Shown one piece after another: positions 45,501-54,196 of a DNA stretch of 64,000 nt. The position numbers and the translations under genes were made by a program. Each line of letters opens with the position of its first letter. Within the stretch, counting starts at the first letter, position 1. Under the pieces are notes generated by a model. It was not told the origin of the DNA, did not search any database, and saw only the letters and a list, made by a program, of their open reading frames with translations. Origin of the DNA: Microbacterium psychrotolerans (GTDB lineage Bacteria; Actinomycetota; Actinomycetes; Actinomycetales; Microbacteriaceae); assembly GCF_031085295.1 (NCBI RefSeq), contig NZ_JAVFWO010000001.1, forward strand, positions 124,001-188,000, read 5' to 3'.

Positions 45501-45904
45501 TGCGCAATCACGTGCGAGTGAGCGCGGAGCGCATCCACGCGACCACCGCACAGCATGTCGCGCTCTACGATCACATCGGCGAGAAGTCCGGCGGCGAGTC
45601 CCAGGAGCTGATCGCGTTCATCGTCGGAGCGGCGCTGCGGTACCAGCTGGGTGACGCGGGCGCCGAGCGGCCACGGTACGCCCCCGTGTTCCTCGACGAA
45701 GCCCTCATCAAGGCGGACGCGCACTTCACCAAGCGTGCGATCGGTGCATGGCGCGGTCTCGGGTTCCAGCTCGTCATCGGCGCTCCGAACGACAAGTACA
45801 GCGCGATCGAGCCCCTCGTCGATGTCGAGTACGACATCCTCAAAGACACCCATGGCCGCTCTTGGGCCAAGCCGAAGGTCGCTCTGTCCGAGGCTCGCGC
45901 GTGA
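42545..45904 (+). CDS. jetC: JetC/MksB-like SMC ATPase
   Basis: This 1119-residue SMC-like ATPase has Walker [10 protein letters not shown] at residues 50-58 in the N-terminal head and two long coiled-coil arms (about 280-480 and 640-830). A hinge-like globular region lies around 490-630. The C-terminal head has the signature region [22 protein letters not shown] (about 1017-1038) and Walker [15 protein letters not shown] (about 1050-1063). In Wadjet systems JetABC extrudes DNA loops and JetD cuts small circular plasmids. Here no JetD gene follows. The start is GTG at 42545; an ATG two codons later is possible. Confidence 0.9.
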   Translation: MTMLDTLFGLIPAASRGQQWVADELQLVNWGGYDGAHRVRFSPAATLLCGGSGSGKSTLMDAYVALMMPHTTPFNGASNGAVVGRPRGQEQRNILSYGRGKTDETRTEDGTKLTVLRGDGTDTWSAISMTWLDHDGSRFTAVRAWYIPAAARVLEDTVRVRATVGGPFDLSSLEAAASLRLSDAAVKSVGLDTVATDREFSARLHTVLGIGAAGAGGKAMSLLARIQAGQQITTVDDLYKRMVLEEPETLATADAVVAHFDGLEGTRSRMLTAQQQVRALEPIRSARARIEEAAERLRLLDVIGRFTEPDSLATLWRASRRLDLLRDVEAELQSATRTADATVREKQALAEAADIAREGLGEVLRAAGGDRLETAHRELRGLENRLTIVGREREKLDVALEVLQTEVGSAREFEALSRRAREAADDPHAKESLREAYAAAVGARNALGARMTDLEAERREAEGRDDNIPERLRRSRELLARAAGLATGDLPFVGELIEVRTEFEPWREAFNFALGGFATTLLIDVALLPAFRAAIDSVRTADRLRYEGVHTGLPEARARDPHTLPGRLDYKSTPFTGWLQEELDRRFGYVCVDAATRLADHRMTLTITGQTSHGSRGAHGGHGRGNVLGFSTHRRLGELDAQLGAVRAELAAARTAAAEAGVALDAFDARLAAYAKIQDLTWEEVDIASLERERERWQAIITDVAAANPAIAGIQSQIEQKRREAAELREDIGGAKAERKRLADAWAATTDEVDAAQAVVDAAEAGGRALTDDQASYLDTQFLVPDQTGSSPRTQDLARFDAALDSAARRFADDQRAAQDAVAEQRESLRRTLSGFLDRWPNPNLLADPDHSLGDFERILADLETSGLHELETEWRDSLLKLSGNDLTNLDSTLSRSLREIRDRIEPINVIMQDLPFYDDDHRLQITPRENQSEVRRRFRKELREVRTLIESVATDEERERAYHRMSRLINRLRRDAPDFTELVDVRNHVRVSAERIHATTAQHVALYDHIGEKSGGESQELIAFIVGAALRYQLGDAGAERPRYAPVFLDEALIKADAHFTKRAIGAWRGLGFQLVIGAPNDKYSAIEPLVDVEYDILKDTHGRSWAKPKVALSEARA

Positions 45905-46035
45905 GCGAACGGCTCCTCGAGCCGGCCGACGCAGCGCCCGCCCACCCCGGCCCTCGACACCGCGGCCGGCGAACCGCACACCCGAAGAGGCGGGTTGCTA
46001 CGCGGCGATCGGCACAGCCGGCTGCGGGGCGATAG
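45901..46035 (+). pseudogene. Possible start of a lost jetD gene
   Basis: A GTG overlapping the JetC stop by GTGA starts a 44-codon frame, [17 protein letters not shown] and onward, in the coupled position where jetD normally begins. It ends at 46035 without any JetD (DUF3322/DUF2220) motif and quickly becomes Arg/Pro-rich. It may be the stub of a deleted jetD or chance coding. Confidence 0.25.
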
Positions 46036-46597
46036 GGAGCGGAACCTGCGCAGCCGCAAGCAGCAGCTGTTCGCCGGGCTGCCTCGTGAGGTCGTCGAGA
46101 TCGGACCGGGCGTCGGCGCCAACCTCCGCTACCTGCCCTCCGGCAGCACGCTCGTTGCCATCGAACCGAACCGGTACATGCACGGCCGGCTGATCGAAGC
46201 TGCGCAGCGACGCGGCGTGCGGCTGGATCTGCGCGAACGCATGGCCGAGCAGACAGACATTGCCGACAGCAGTGTGGACAGCGTGATCTCTTCGCTGGTG
46301 CTCTGCTCGGTGCACGATCCAGTGGCCGTGCTCGCCGAGGTACGGCGCATCCTGCGCCCTGGCGGCACCTTCCGGTTTCTGGAGCACGTCGTGGCGGCGC
46401 CGGGTACGCCGACCCGCCTCGCCCAGCGGATGCTTCGCCGTCCGTGGGCGTGGACGTTCGAGGGCTGCTCCTGCGAACGGGACCTGGAGCAATCCGTGCG
46501 CGCCGCGGGCTTCGCGACGCTCACCGTAGAGCGCTACCGGGTGCATACCCCGTTCCTGCCGTTCAACACCCACATCGCCGGCATCGCGCGGGCGTAG
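45995..46597 (+). CDS. Class I SAM-dependent methyltransferase
   Basis: This methyltransferase of about 200 residues has motif I VVEIGPGVGANLRYLP (about residues 32-47), acidic loop VAIEPNRYMH, SSVDSVISSLVLCSVHDP and RRILRPGGTFRFLEHV (motif III region), ending FEGCSCERDLEQSVRAAGF. This is the UbiE/COQ5-like small-molecule group often found in actinobacteria. The start is uncertain: TTG at 45995 is used, and the region just upstream is Arg-rich. It sits where JetD would be, so its link to the Jet genes is likely accidental. Confidence 0.75.
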   Translation: MLRGDRHSRLRGDRERNLRSRKQQLFAGLPREVVEIGPGVGANLRYLPSGSTLVAIEPNRYMHGRLIEAAQRRGVRLDLRERMAEQTDIADSSVDSVISSLVLCSVHDPVAVLAEVRRILRPGGTFRFLEHVVAAPGTPTRLAQRMLRRPWAWTFEGCSCERDLEQSVRAAGFATLTVERYRVHTPFLPFNTHIAGIARA

Positions 46598-46691
46598 ACA
46601 GCGGAACCGAACCTGAACAGCCGCTCGCCTGGTCGGTCGAACCACGTCAGCGTGATCGATGGCGCTTCGTTCGGGACGCCTGATCGCGAGT

Positions 46692-48482
46692 TCAGGACGA
46701 TTCGCCTGCCCGGACCGACGGCGCCGCTTGGAACCGCAGTGCGATGAACGGTCGTCCCGGCAGCTCGATGGTGAAGCGTCCGCTGACGGTCTCTGGCAGA
46801 CGTTCGACGGTCATGTTCCAGGTATCGATGATGTCCACCGTGTAGGCGACAGCTGGATCCCACAGGAAGCGGCGGAATCTGGGTTGATGAGACCCGAAGT
46901 AGGTGAGGACGTACTGACCGGGAGCCCCAGCGCTGGGAAAGTCCCAATCGAGTTCGATCGGCTCCAAGGCGGTCGGCGCGCTCTCGATGACCTCACGCAG
47001 CAGGGCGATTCGCGCTGGGCTGGATCCGATGAGCTCGCCGCCTTTGGACCACCACAGTTCGTCATTCTCCTTGAGGTACGTCTCGCCGTGGCCGACGTAA
47101 CCGCCACGGACCGAACCTTCCCAGAATCGGCGCACCATCTCTTGGCCGGTGATGTTGCCCCAGCCCTGGTCGATGTCACCCTCGTACGCGCACTCGTCGA
47201 CGACGACGGGTTTTCCCCACCGTGTGCGCCATTCGTCGGTCATCTCCGCCGTCTTGTACATGTCCTGCCGTTGGATGCTGGCGTGCGTCACCCACTCCCG
47301 TGCATAGTCGTAGAACTCGAAGCAGTTGTGGATGGAGAGCAGGTGCCTGCTGGGATCGTTCTGACGGACGATCGAGGCGAATCTTTCCCAGTCGCTCTCG
47401 CTCTTGGATGGCATCAGGTCGTATTCGTTAGCCAACGACCACCAGACGTTCTCGAAGCCGGCGAGACGGGCCACGGCGTATCGCAGATAGCGATCGTCGG
47501 CGAGCGCGCCCATGTCCGCAAAGCCCCACCGGTCGTAGGGGTGGAAGAGGATCAGGTCGGCCTGGATGCCCCGCTCGTCCAGATCGCGTAGGCGCTGCTC
47601 GAGATGCTGCCAGTAGCGCACGTCGAACCGTTCGAGGTCGAACCCGTCGTCGGGATTGCCGGCGAATGGATAGAACGACGGTTCGTTCTCGTTGAAGATA
47701 TAGGACTTCGGAAAGATGCACATGCGGATCTTGTTGAACGGCGACTCGGCGAGCGTTCGGAGGGTCTGCTCCTCGAGTCCTACCTCTTGGTGGGTCCACG
47801 CGTAGGCGGTCGTGCCCACCGGAACGAACCGCTCCCCATTCGAGTACGCGAAGTGGAAGCGGTCCTGGATACGCACCGGGCCGCGAGCATCCGAATCGGC
47901 GAGAGCTTCGAACTCACCCTGGATTCCGTGCATCGTCGGCGCATTACTGACGCTCGCGAATCGATGGGTACCCTCCGACTCGACCAGGTAGCGCACTCGA
48001 TAGGTTCCGTCACCGTCGTAGAAGCCCGGCACCTCGACGGGTCCTTCGGGGCGTTCCAGCCGAAGCGCGAGCTGTACGTCGACGAAGGGATTTCCGTGCC
48101 GTGGTCCGTCGAACAGGAGCTCGAACAATCCGAATCGAGGCACTGACTGCGGATACCGGACGCGAGCGGCAGCGGGCTTCCCCTCTGTCCGGTACGTCCT
48201 CGATACGGGCGCGGGCGCCTTGCGATCCACGGCACTATCCGCGGTCGGCTCCCCGAGCGCGGACAAATCCTCGAACAGCGCCTCGACGGCCTGGGGACTA
48301 CCCAGGGCCGGGGATGTTCGTGCGACGAGGCCGAGGGGATGCCCGCCGAGGACGAGTGCCTCTGAGAGTCTCTTCAACTCCGGCATGTGTCGCTCGAGAA
48401 CGGCGCGCGCACGCTTGTCTCGAAGGACGGTTCCGAGCTTCTCCTCCCCCGAATAGCCGGAGTCCGTGGCAGCGGTGTTCAT
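46692..48482 (-). CDS. DUF5060/DUF4038-type glycoside hydrolase (apiosidase-like)
   Basis: This 596-residue cytosolic glycosidase starts with a helical segment (residues 1-70, LERHMPELKRLSEALVLGGH). A DUF5060 beta-sandwich (about 115-205: FGLFELLFDGPRHGNPFVDVQLALRLERPEG, VPGFYDGDGTYRVRYL) precedes a DUF4038 TIM barrel (about 220-480: FVPVGTTAYAWTHQE, ADLILFHPYDRWGFADMG, VWWSLANEYDLM, KPVVVDECAYEGD). A DUF5605 beta-domain ends it. Asn-Glu in SLANEYD and Glu in VDECAYEG are likely catalytic acids. The ATG at 48482 has AAGGG nine bases upstream. It is last in a sugar-import operon. Confidence 0.82.
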   Translation of the reverse strand: MNTAATDSGYSGEEKLGTVLRDKRARAVLERHMPELKRLSEALVLGGHPLGLVARTSPALGSPQAVEALFEDLSALGEPTADSAVDRKAPAPVSRTYRTEGKPAAARVRYPQSVPRFGLFELLFDGPRHGNPFVDVQLALRLERPEGPVEVPGFYDGDGTYRVRYLVESEGTHRFASVSNAPTMHGIQGEFEALADSDARGPVRIQDRFHFAYSNGERFVPVGTTAYAWTHQEVGLEEQTLRTLAESPFNKIRMCIFPKSYIFNENEPSFYPFAGNPDDGFDLERFDVRYWQHLEQRLRDLDERGIQADLILFHPYDRWGFADMGALADDRYLRYAVARLAGFENVWWSLANEYDLMPSKSESDWERFASIVRQNDPSRHLLSIHNCFEFYDYAREWVTHASIQRQDMYKTAEMTDEWRTRWGKPVVVDECAYEGDIDQGWGNITGQEMVRRFWEGSVRGGYVGHGETYLKENDELWWSKGGELIGSSPARIALLREVIESAPTALEPIELDWDFPSAGAPGQYVLTYFGSHQPRFRRFLWDPAVAYTVDIIDTWNMTVERLPETVSGRFTIELPGRPFIALRFQAAPSVRAGESS

Positions 48483-48487
48483 TGAGG

Positions 48488-49381
48488 TCATCCCTTCACG
48501 GATCCGGCGAAGGCGCCGGACACGAAGTAGCGCTGGAACAGCAGGTAGACGATCACGACGGGTATGACCGACATGATCGTGAAGGCGTTGATCGGCCCGT
48601 AGGAGCTGGTGTATTGCGATTGGAACCCCTGAATGGCCAGCGGCACGGTCCAGGATTCCGAGCTCTGAAGGAGCACCAGCGCCATCCCGTACTCGTTCCA
48701 CGTCGCCACGAAGTCGAGGATGAACAGCGCGGCCAGTGCCGGACCCGATAGCGGCAGGATGATCTGCCAGAACAGTCGGAAGTAGGACGCGCCGTCCATC
48801 CGGGCGCTCTCGTCCAACTCTTCGGGAATCTGACGGAAGAACCCGTACAGGATGAATATCTCGTAGGGGATGCCGAACCCGATGTAGGGCAGGATGACAC
48901 CGATGTGGGTGTTGAGCAGCCCCATCGAGTTGATGATCTGGAACAAGGGGGCGATGGCCACCTGAATCGGCACCATCGCACCCATGGCCATGGCCGCCAG
49001 TAGTATCCGACGCCTCTTGAAGCGGATCCGCGCGATCGCGAAGGCCGCGGCAGCAGCGATCAGCAGCCCGAGCGGCACCTTGACCAGGGCGATGATGAGA
49101 CTGTTCGTCCCCGCGTTCAGCAGGTTGCCTGCGGTGTAGGCCTCGGCGTAGTTTGCGAAGTCCGGATTGGCCGGCCATGAGAACACGGATGTGCCGATCG
49201 CGTCGGCTTCGGTCTTCAGCGACGTGAACAGGATGAAGACGAGCGGCAGCATCCAGATGAGCAAGGAGATCAACAGAGCGATCCACAGCCCAATGCGGAT
49301 GTAGTTCGGCTGTCGTCTGCGGCGCGGTTCGAGTTCACGAAGCGACGCCCGCTGTCGGGCCGCTGTCAGGACGGCGTTCAT
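48488..49381 (-). CDS. Carbohydrate ABC transporter permease (MalG type)
   Basis: This permease of about 297 residues has six predicted helices, an EAA loop (PEELDESARMDGASYFRLFWQIILP) and the usual C-terminus YFVSGAFAGSVKG. It pairs with the permease encoded upstream, whose stop overlaps this ATG by four bases. AGGAGGAGAA precedes the start closely. It is part of the LacI-regulated operon feeding the DUF5060 glycosidase. Confidence 0.9.
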   Translation of the reverse strand: MNAVLTAARQRASLRELEPRRRRQPNYIRIGLWIALLISLLIWMLPLVFILFTSLKTEADAIGTSVFSWPANPDFANYAEAYTAGNLLNAGTNSLIIALVKVPLGLLIAAAAAFAIARIRFKRRRILLAAMAMGAMVPIQVAIAPLFQIINSMGLLNTHIGVILPYIGFGIPYEIFILYGFFRQIPEELDESARMDGASYFRLFWQIILPLSGPALAALFILDFVATWNEYGMALVLLQSSESWTVPLAIQGFQSQYTSSYGPINAFTIMSVIPVVIVYLLFQRYFVSGAFAGSVKG

Positions 49382-50301
49382 TTCTCCTCCTGGCGGCCGG
49401 TCCATGCCAAGTAGGGAAGCACCACCGCCAAGGTGACGATGAGCAGGACGGTCGCTACCGCGCTTCCGGGGCCGTATTCATGGTTGGTGAGCGATTGCTG
49501 ATACGACCAGAGCGCGAGCACCTGAGTCTTCTGCGCCGGGCCACCGCCAGTCATTCCGACGATCAGGTCGAACACCTTGACCGCACCGATGAAGGTGAGT
49601 ACATACACGATCACGATCGTCGGGCGCAGCGCCGGCAGCGTGACGCTGCGGAACACTTGCCAGCTGTTGGCGCCATCGATGCGTGCGGCTTCGATCTGCT
49701 CCTTCTGCACGGACTGGAGTCCTGCGAGGAACAGAACCATGTTCGTGCCGACCCCCTGCCAGACGGAGGCGAGGAACACCGAATATAGCGCAAGGTTCTG
49801 ATCGCCCAGCCACTGGATGTCGGCCAGCCAGGGCAACCCGAGGGCGTTGCCGATGCTGGCGCCGATGCCGTAGTTCGGGTTGTAGATCCAGCGCCACATG
49901 TTTGCCACGGCGATGGACGCCAGGACGCCAGGGATGTAGAAGACGGATCGGAACACATTCCGTCCGAAGAGCGGCCGGTTCAATGCGAGTGCCAGCAGCA
50001 GACTGATCGTGATCGGGACGATCAGCGACAGCACGATCCAGATGACGGTGTTTCGGAAGGCCGTCCAGAACACCGGGTCCTGCGTGAAGATCCGGACGTA
50101 GTTGCGCAGGCCGACGAACTCCTGAGGAGCGCCGACGAAACCGGTCCAGTCGAAAAAGGACAGCCGGACGGACTCGACCATCGGTGCGATGACGAAGACG
50201 ACATAGGCGATCAGCGCCGGCGCCAGAAACGGCAGCGCGGTCAAGAAGTTGGAACGACGCCGTGAGCGAGTCACGCGAGTCGAAGATGATGATGCGGACA
50301 T
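49378..50301 (-). CDS. Carbohydrate ABC transporter permease (MalF type)
   Basis: This 307-residue membrane protein has six predicted helices, LPFLAPALIAYVVFVIAPM in helix 1 and the EAA loop SVQKEQIEAARIDGANSWQVFRSVTLPALRPT. With the MalG-type subunit it forms a CUT1 channel. No ATPase gene is linked, so a shared MsiK-like ATPase is presumed. A hairpin lies between it and the upstream binding-protein gene. Confidence 0.9.
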   Translation of the reverse strand: MSASSSSTRVTRSRRRSNFLTALPFLAPALIAYVVFVIAPMVESVRLSFFDWTGFVGAPQEFVGLRNYVRIFTQDPVFWTAFRNTVIWIVLSLIVPITISLLLALALNRPLFGRNVFRSVFYIPGVLASIAVANMWRWIYNPNYGIGASIGNALGLPWLADIQWLGDQNLALYSVFLASVWQGVGTNMVLFLAGLQSVQKEQIEAARIDGANSWQVFRSVTLPALRPTIVIVYVLTFIGAVKVFDLIVGMTGGGPAQKTQVLALWSYQQSLTNHEYGPGSAVATVLLIVTLAVVLPYLAWTGRQEEK

Positions 50302-50326
50302 GAGATCCCTCGCGAGACGAAGCCGC

Positions 50327-50354
50327 GCCGACGGGAGGCTCGCCTCCCGCCGGC
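50327..50354 (-). terminator. Intercistronic hairpin after the binding-protein gene
   Basis: GCCG plus CGGGAGG pair with CCTCCCG plus CGGC across a four-base loop, with one mismatch. It lies between the binding-protein stop (50362) and the first permease start (50301). Confidence 0.55.
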
Positions 50355-50361
50355 GGTGGTA

Positions 50362-51630
50362 TCACTGGTTGTCGATGAACTTCTGCAGTTCGGCGCCCGC
50401 CTTCGATGGGTCCAGCTCGTCCGTGGCGACGAGGTTCTGGATTCGCCAGTACTCGGTGGTCATCGCCAGGGTCATTCCCTGATCGTTGAAGTAGTAGAGC
50501 CCGGTCGCCTCGTCGAACAGCGGGTTCCACTGCTTGTCGAGGCTGTCCTGCGTCGACTCGTCGACAGCGACATTGACGTTGATGGGCCGGGCTCCGACCA
50601 GGCGCTGGCTGATCTGCTGCGGCTCCTCGCTCGTGAGGTAGTCGAGGAACAGCGCCGCCTCGTCGGGGTGCTCGCTGGTCGCCGAGATGTAGACGTTCGA
50701 GGTGTCGCCGTACAGCTCCCCCGTGCCAGTGGGGAAGAGGAAGACACCGATATTGCTGGTATCGACCTCGTTCGAGCGCAGCACGTTGTCGAACCAGTTG
50801 CCCTCGATCACCATCGCCGCTTCACCCTGGAAAAACAACGCGTTGGCCTCGGAGTCGCTGAGGCTCGCCCACCCAGGTGTGAGATAGTCCTGCGTCCAGG
50901 TGTGGAATTCCTCGAAGGTGTCGTCCACGCAGGATTCCTCGGCCCAGTCTGCTTCGGCTGTGATGAGCGCGCGGAAGGTTTCTGGACCGCACTGGGTCAT
51001 CAGAATGTTGTCGAGCAAGCGCATCAGGTGCCAGTTCACCGTGCCGCCGAACTCGATCGGGGTGATCCCCGCAGCCACGAGCTTCTCAGCATCCTGGACC
51101 AGTTCGTCGTACGTCGTCGGGGGCTCGGAGATGCCGGCCTGGGCGAAGAGGTCCTTGTTGTAGAAGACAGCGGCACCGGCCTGACCGTTCGGTACGCCGT
51201 CGTATCCCCCGTACTGCCTGACACTCGCCATTCCTACGTCACTGAATCGCTCTGACCAGTCGTACTCGTCGTAGTACTCCTTGAGATCGAGGCTTGCACC
51301 GCCTTGGACGTACTCGCCCCCGATACCCGGCCCCGCCCAAGACCAGTACACATCAGGTGCAGCGGAGGTGCCCAGCGATGTCCGAAGCGCCTCCTTGTGC
51401 GCATCCGTGGCGCGCTCCTGAACGTCGATCTTGATCTCGGGATGTTCCTTCTCGAAGCCGTCGATGATCTCCTGCGATGCCTGCTTCGACGCATCGTTCG
51501 TGTCCGCGAGCTTCCAATAGGTGAGGGTGACCCGACCGTCCTCGCTCTGACTCCCAGCCGAACAGGCGGCGAGGCCCAGAGAGACCACCGCAACACCCGC
51601 GAGGGCCAGCATCCGTGTCATTCGCATCAT
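50362..51630 (-). CDS. ABC transporter sugar-binding lipoprotein (CUT1)
   Basis: This 422-residue lipoprotein has a signal peptide ending in the lipobox LAAC (Cys near residue 23). The mature protein has VTLTYWKLADTND, EIIDGFEKEHPEIKIDV, APDVYWSWAG and GNWFDNVLRSNEVDTSNIGVFLFPTG, a standard MalE/AraN-like binding fold. AAGGAAG is five bases before the ATG. A strong promoter with an embedded LacI-type dyad lies about 70 bases upstream. The neighbouring apiosidase-like enzyme suggests plant cell-wall (pectin side-chain) oligosaccharides as ligand. Confidence 0.9.
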   Translation of the reverse strand: MMRMTRMLALAGVAVVSLGLAACSAGSQSEDGRVTLTYWKLADTNDASKQASQEIIDGFEKEHPEIKIDVQERATDAHKEALRTSLGTSAAPDVYWSWAGPGIGGEYVQGGASLDLKEYYDEYDWSERFSDVGMASVRQYGGYDGVPNGQAGAAVFYNKDLFAQAGISEPPTTYDELVQDAEKLVAAGITPIEFGGTVNWHLMRLLDNILMTQCGPETFRALITAEADWAEESCVDDTFEEFHTWTQDYLTPGWASLSDSEANALFFQGEAAMVIEGNWFDNVLRSNEVDTSNIGVFLFPTGTGELYGDTSNVYISATSEHPDEAALFLDYLTSEEPQQISQRLVGARPINVNVAVDESTQDSLDKQWNPLFDEATGLYYFNDQGMTLAMTTEYWRIQNLVATDELDPSKAGAELQKFIDNQ

Positions 51631-51704
51631 TGCGCTTCCTTTGCTGTCGTTGTGAGCGCCCGGTCGAGCCTTCGTCACGCTGAACGGGGCGCTGGATCAT
51701 GGCT

Positions 51705-51732
51705 ATGTTAGCGTTTGCATACTTTGTGTCAA
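51705..51732 (-). promoter_or_regulatory. Promoter with LacI-type operator, apiosidase-like operon
   Basis: On the minus strand TTGACA (51727-51732) and TAACAT (51705-51710) are separated by 16 bases. The partial dyad ATGCAAACGCTAACAT fills the spacer and -10 box (51705-51720), so a LacI protein bound there would block transcription. Confidence 0.65.
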
Positions 51733-51821
51733 GCGGCACTGTCGAGTCGTGAGCTGAGCCGCATAGCCTTGGAAAACCGCGAGAGTCACTAATCGTCGGC
51801 AATCGCACGCATTTCTGGAAT

Positions 51822-51848
51822 CGCTAACTTGTCGGCAGCAGCTATGAT
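51822..51848 (+). promoter_or_regulatory. Promoter region of the second LacI gene with operator half-site
   Basis: TATGAT at 51843-51848 is a good -10 box for the LacI gene. CGCTAAC at 51822-51828 matches half of the dyad found at 51705-51720, which suggests autoregulation. Confidence 0.45.
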
Positions 51849-51877
51849 CGAGACACTCGATGCCGATGGAAGATGAC

Positions 51878-52918
51878 ATGCCAATTGCGGGAGCGAACGG
51901 GACTGGACCCGCGAGTCGTCCGACCCTCACCGACGTCGGCCACCTTGCTGGCGTATCAGCACAAACCGTGTCGCGCTATCTCACCGGCGCTTCCTACGTC
52001 GGCAAGGAGACGGGCGCACGGATCCAGAAAGCGATCGATGCCCTCGGCTACCGGCCGAACCGCCTCGCACGGAGCTTGCAGATCGGTCGCGCTGACACTG
52101 TCGGAGTCCTCACCTCGTCTCCACTGAACTACGGCGCAGCTCAGACGCTGTCGGGACTCAGCTTCGCCGCGCACGATGCCGACATCACACTCATCACCGC
52201 ACACCTGACTGCCACCAATCCCCAGCCGCCAGAAGCGGCACGGGCGCTGGAGCGGTTCCTGTCGATGCGTGTCGACGGCATCGTGGTGTCGGCAAGGGTG
52301 GAAGGGCTGGAACGTGTGCTCGAGCGGAGTGTCCGCAATGAGGTACCCGTCGTCGCGATCACCGGCAGACCGCTGCCGAGCACGGGCACGGTCGGAGCCG
52401 ACTCCTACGCAGCCGGCCGCGCGGTGATGGGCCACCTGCTCCAACTCGGCCACCGCAACATCGCGTTCCTCTCGGGTCCCCGGGACAGTGTCGAATCACA
52501 GGAGCGGGAACGCGCGTACTACGACATGGTCGCCGCAGCGGGAGTGAACCTCCTGCCGGTGATGACCGGCGGCGATTGGACCGGCGCCGCAGGCTTCGAG
52601 GCTGGACGGCGCGTGGACTTCAGCACATTCAGTGCGGTCTTCGCCGCAGACGACGAACTCGCGCTGGGATTCGCTGCGGCTGCTCGCGAGCGCGGCTTCA
52701 CCGCGCCCCACGACTACTCGCTGGCCGGCATCGACGACATGCCCGAAGCGCGCTATTTCGCGCCTCCGCTGACCACCGCCCGCCTGGATTTCGTGTCACT
52801 GGGGCGCCGCGCCTTCGAGGTTCTGCAACATGCGATACGCACAGGTGAGCAGCATCCCCACGTCGTGGAGTCACCCGAACTGGTCATTCGAGACTCCACC
52901 GGTCCGGTGAACGGCTGA
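51878..52918 (+). CDS. LacI-family regulator of the apiosidase-like operon
   Basis: This protein of about 346 residues has the helix-turn-helix LTDVGHLAGVSAQTVSRYLTGASYV (about residues 16-40), hinge YRPNRLARSLQIGRADTVG and a sugar-type effector domain with HRNIAFLSGPRDSVESQERERAYYDM and AGIDDMPEARYFAPPLTTARLDF. The ATG at 51878 is preferred because GGAAGA lies five bases upstream; an ATG at 51860 is too close to the -10 box. It is divergent from the binding-protein gene and probably represses that operon. Confidence 0.92.
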   Translation: MPIAGANGTGPASRPTLTDVGHLAGVSAQTVSRYLTGASYVGKETGARIQKAIDALGYRPNRLARSLQIGRADTVGVLTSSPLNYGAAQTLSGLSFAAHDADITLITAHLTATNPQPPEAARALERFLSMRVDGIVVSARVEGLERVLERSVRNEVPVVAITGRPLPSTGTVGADSYAAGRAVMGHLLQLGHRNIAFLSGPRDSVESQERERAYYDMVAAAGVNLLPVMTGGDWTGAAGFEAGRRVDFSTFSAVFAADDELALGFAAAARERGFTAPHDYSLAGIDDMPEARYFAPPLTTARLDFVSLGRRAFEVLQHAIRTGEQHPHVVESPELVIRDSTGPVNG

Positions 52919-53076
52919 AGGCCAGGCCTAAAGGCATCCTTGTTCTCCACAGAGGGCGTCCGGACCGCGGTGTCGGCCGCCGATGTCACCCTCGACAGCG
53001 GCGAAACCGCATGGGTCTACGTCGCGGCTGATGATGCAACCAACTTCCGCGCGCCCGCCGGGTTGAGCCATGAGCG

Positions 53077-53766
53077 TCATGTGACGAATAGCTCGTCACC
53101 CACGGCCAGGACGCCAGCCGACGCGACATCCGCATACATAGCCAGGAACATGTCACGCTCGGCAGCCAACAGTTTGAGCCATCGGCCTTCAGCGAGCGCT
53201 CCGTCCTGGGCAATGTCAATCATTCGGCAACGCGGAGACGGCCCGATGACATGCAGAGCCGCGCCCCCGACGGAGATCGTCTGACCGACCCACTCCTCCT
53301 CGATGAATGGACGTGTCGACGAAAACACGACGTTGACCCGCAGTCGGCGGGGATCTGGGTTGATACCCCAGCGGTCGGCGCACCAGTCGAGCGTCGCAGT
53401 ACCGATCATGGAGACGGCACCCATGTCATGATGCGGGACGTCGGCCTCGGGTGTGACCCGCACGGCGGCTCCCATCGCCTGGCTGAGTTCGTCGTCGAGT
53501 GCAGGGTCACCGATCTTCCAAACCCCGGATGAACCTTTCACAGTGACCTCGCCGGTCCGGTTTGTGGCTGCTGAGTACCCGAACACCGCGTCGCGGCGCC
53601 GAAAGCGTCGAGTGCGCTTTCCAGACGCAAAGTGGCCATCCGCGTCTTCGACGGCGAACCAGCGGTCGCCGGCGATGCCACGCTCGTCGAGCGGGACGGA
53701 GTCAAGCGCCTCGCCGCCCATCGACTTGACTGGGTAGCGGCGAAGCGAGACGACGTTCATCGGCAT
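53077..53766 (-). CDS. MOSC-domain protein
   Basis: This 229-residue protein has an N-terminal MOSC beta-barrel domain (VVSLRRYPVKSMGGEALDSVPLDERGIAGDRWFAVEDADGHFASGKR, residues about 4-50) and a C-terminal MOSC part with RLRVNVVFSST, EEEWVGQTISVGGAALHVIGPSPRCRMIDI. The Cys in SPRC is the usual conserved one. Such proteins handle molybdenum cofactor sulfur transfer or N-hydroxylated compounds. No Moco partner gene is adjacent. It is bordered by a gene-poor scar on its upstream side. Confidence 0.88.
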   Translation of the reverse strand: MPMNVVSLRRYPVKSMGGEALDSVPLDERGIAGDRWFAVEDADGHFASGKRTRRFRRRDAVFGYSAATNRTGEVTVKGSSGVWKIGDPALDDELSQAMGAAVRVTPEADVPHHDMGAVSMIGTATLDWCADRWGINPDPRRLRVNVVFSSTRPFIEEEWVGQTISVGGAALHVIGPSPRCRMIDIAQDGALAEGRWLKLLAAERDMFLAMYADVASAGVLAVGDELFVT

Positions 53767-54027
53767 GCTGACACGCTAACCCGCCTTGACACGTCCGTCG
53801 CGAGCCCGTCCTTGTAGGGAATCCGCGTGGCCTGCTGAGTATCTGCACTCGTCTTCAAATAGACCCAAGGGTTTGCCACGGGGCGGCGCAGGACCGCCGG
53901 CGGCTGCCTCGATGCAGTCCTTGAGTACCCCAAGGGCCGCGCGTGAATTTGACTCACCGTGGAATTTTCGACAGGGAACGTACAGCCGAGGTGCGATGCA
54001 CAAGAAACCACAGATCAAGACGAGAAA

Positions 54028-54054
54028 AGCCGTCGTGATCATCTCACGACGGCT
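54028..54054 (-). terminator. Rho-independent terminator
   Basis: A perfect 11-bp stem (AGCCGTCGTGA with its complement) and a five-base loop are followed on the minus strand by TTTTCTC. It lies about 65 bases beyond the tRNA-like fragment, as the terminator of a tRNA gene would. Confidence 0.75.
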
Positions 54055-54118
54055 GCTCCCAAAGCCGGCCAAGTATGTTCCACTAACTGACAAGTGGTCT
54101 TGACCTGGGCTTTCTGGC

Positions 54119-54140
54119 GGTGACGGTGGGATTTGAACCC
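54119..54140 (-). other. tRNA 3'-end-like fragment (T-arm)
   Basis: The minus strand reads GGGTTCAAATCCCACCGTCACC, a T-arm with the GTTCAAATC core followed by an acceptor-like end. No anticodon arm or D arm is found upstream, so this is a fragment, as left at an att site. tRNA identity is unresolved. Confidence 0.5.
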
Positions 54141-54180
54141 AGAAGGGTACGACCTCTCTCGATCCGGTTCGGACTGAAAT

Positions 54181-54196
54181 CCGCGGAATTCTGCGG
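54181..54196. repeat. Palindromic repeat copy A
   Basis: CCGCGGAATTCTGCGG, one mismatch from the perfect palindrome at 54650-54669. Confidence 0.6.

Noticed and set aside
45995..46597. The methyltransferase as a fourth Jet component
   Set aside because: It matches ordinary UbiE-like methyltransferases, has its own downstream frame and shows no DUF3322/DUF2220 features; association with the Jet genes is by position only.
52940..53076. Protein-like stretch (GVRTAVSAADVTLDSGETAWVYVAADDATNFRAP) after the LacI gene
   Set aside because: It could be a fragment of a lost gene, but it has no start, no ribosome site and no recognisable domain, so it is not listed as a feature.
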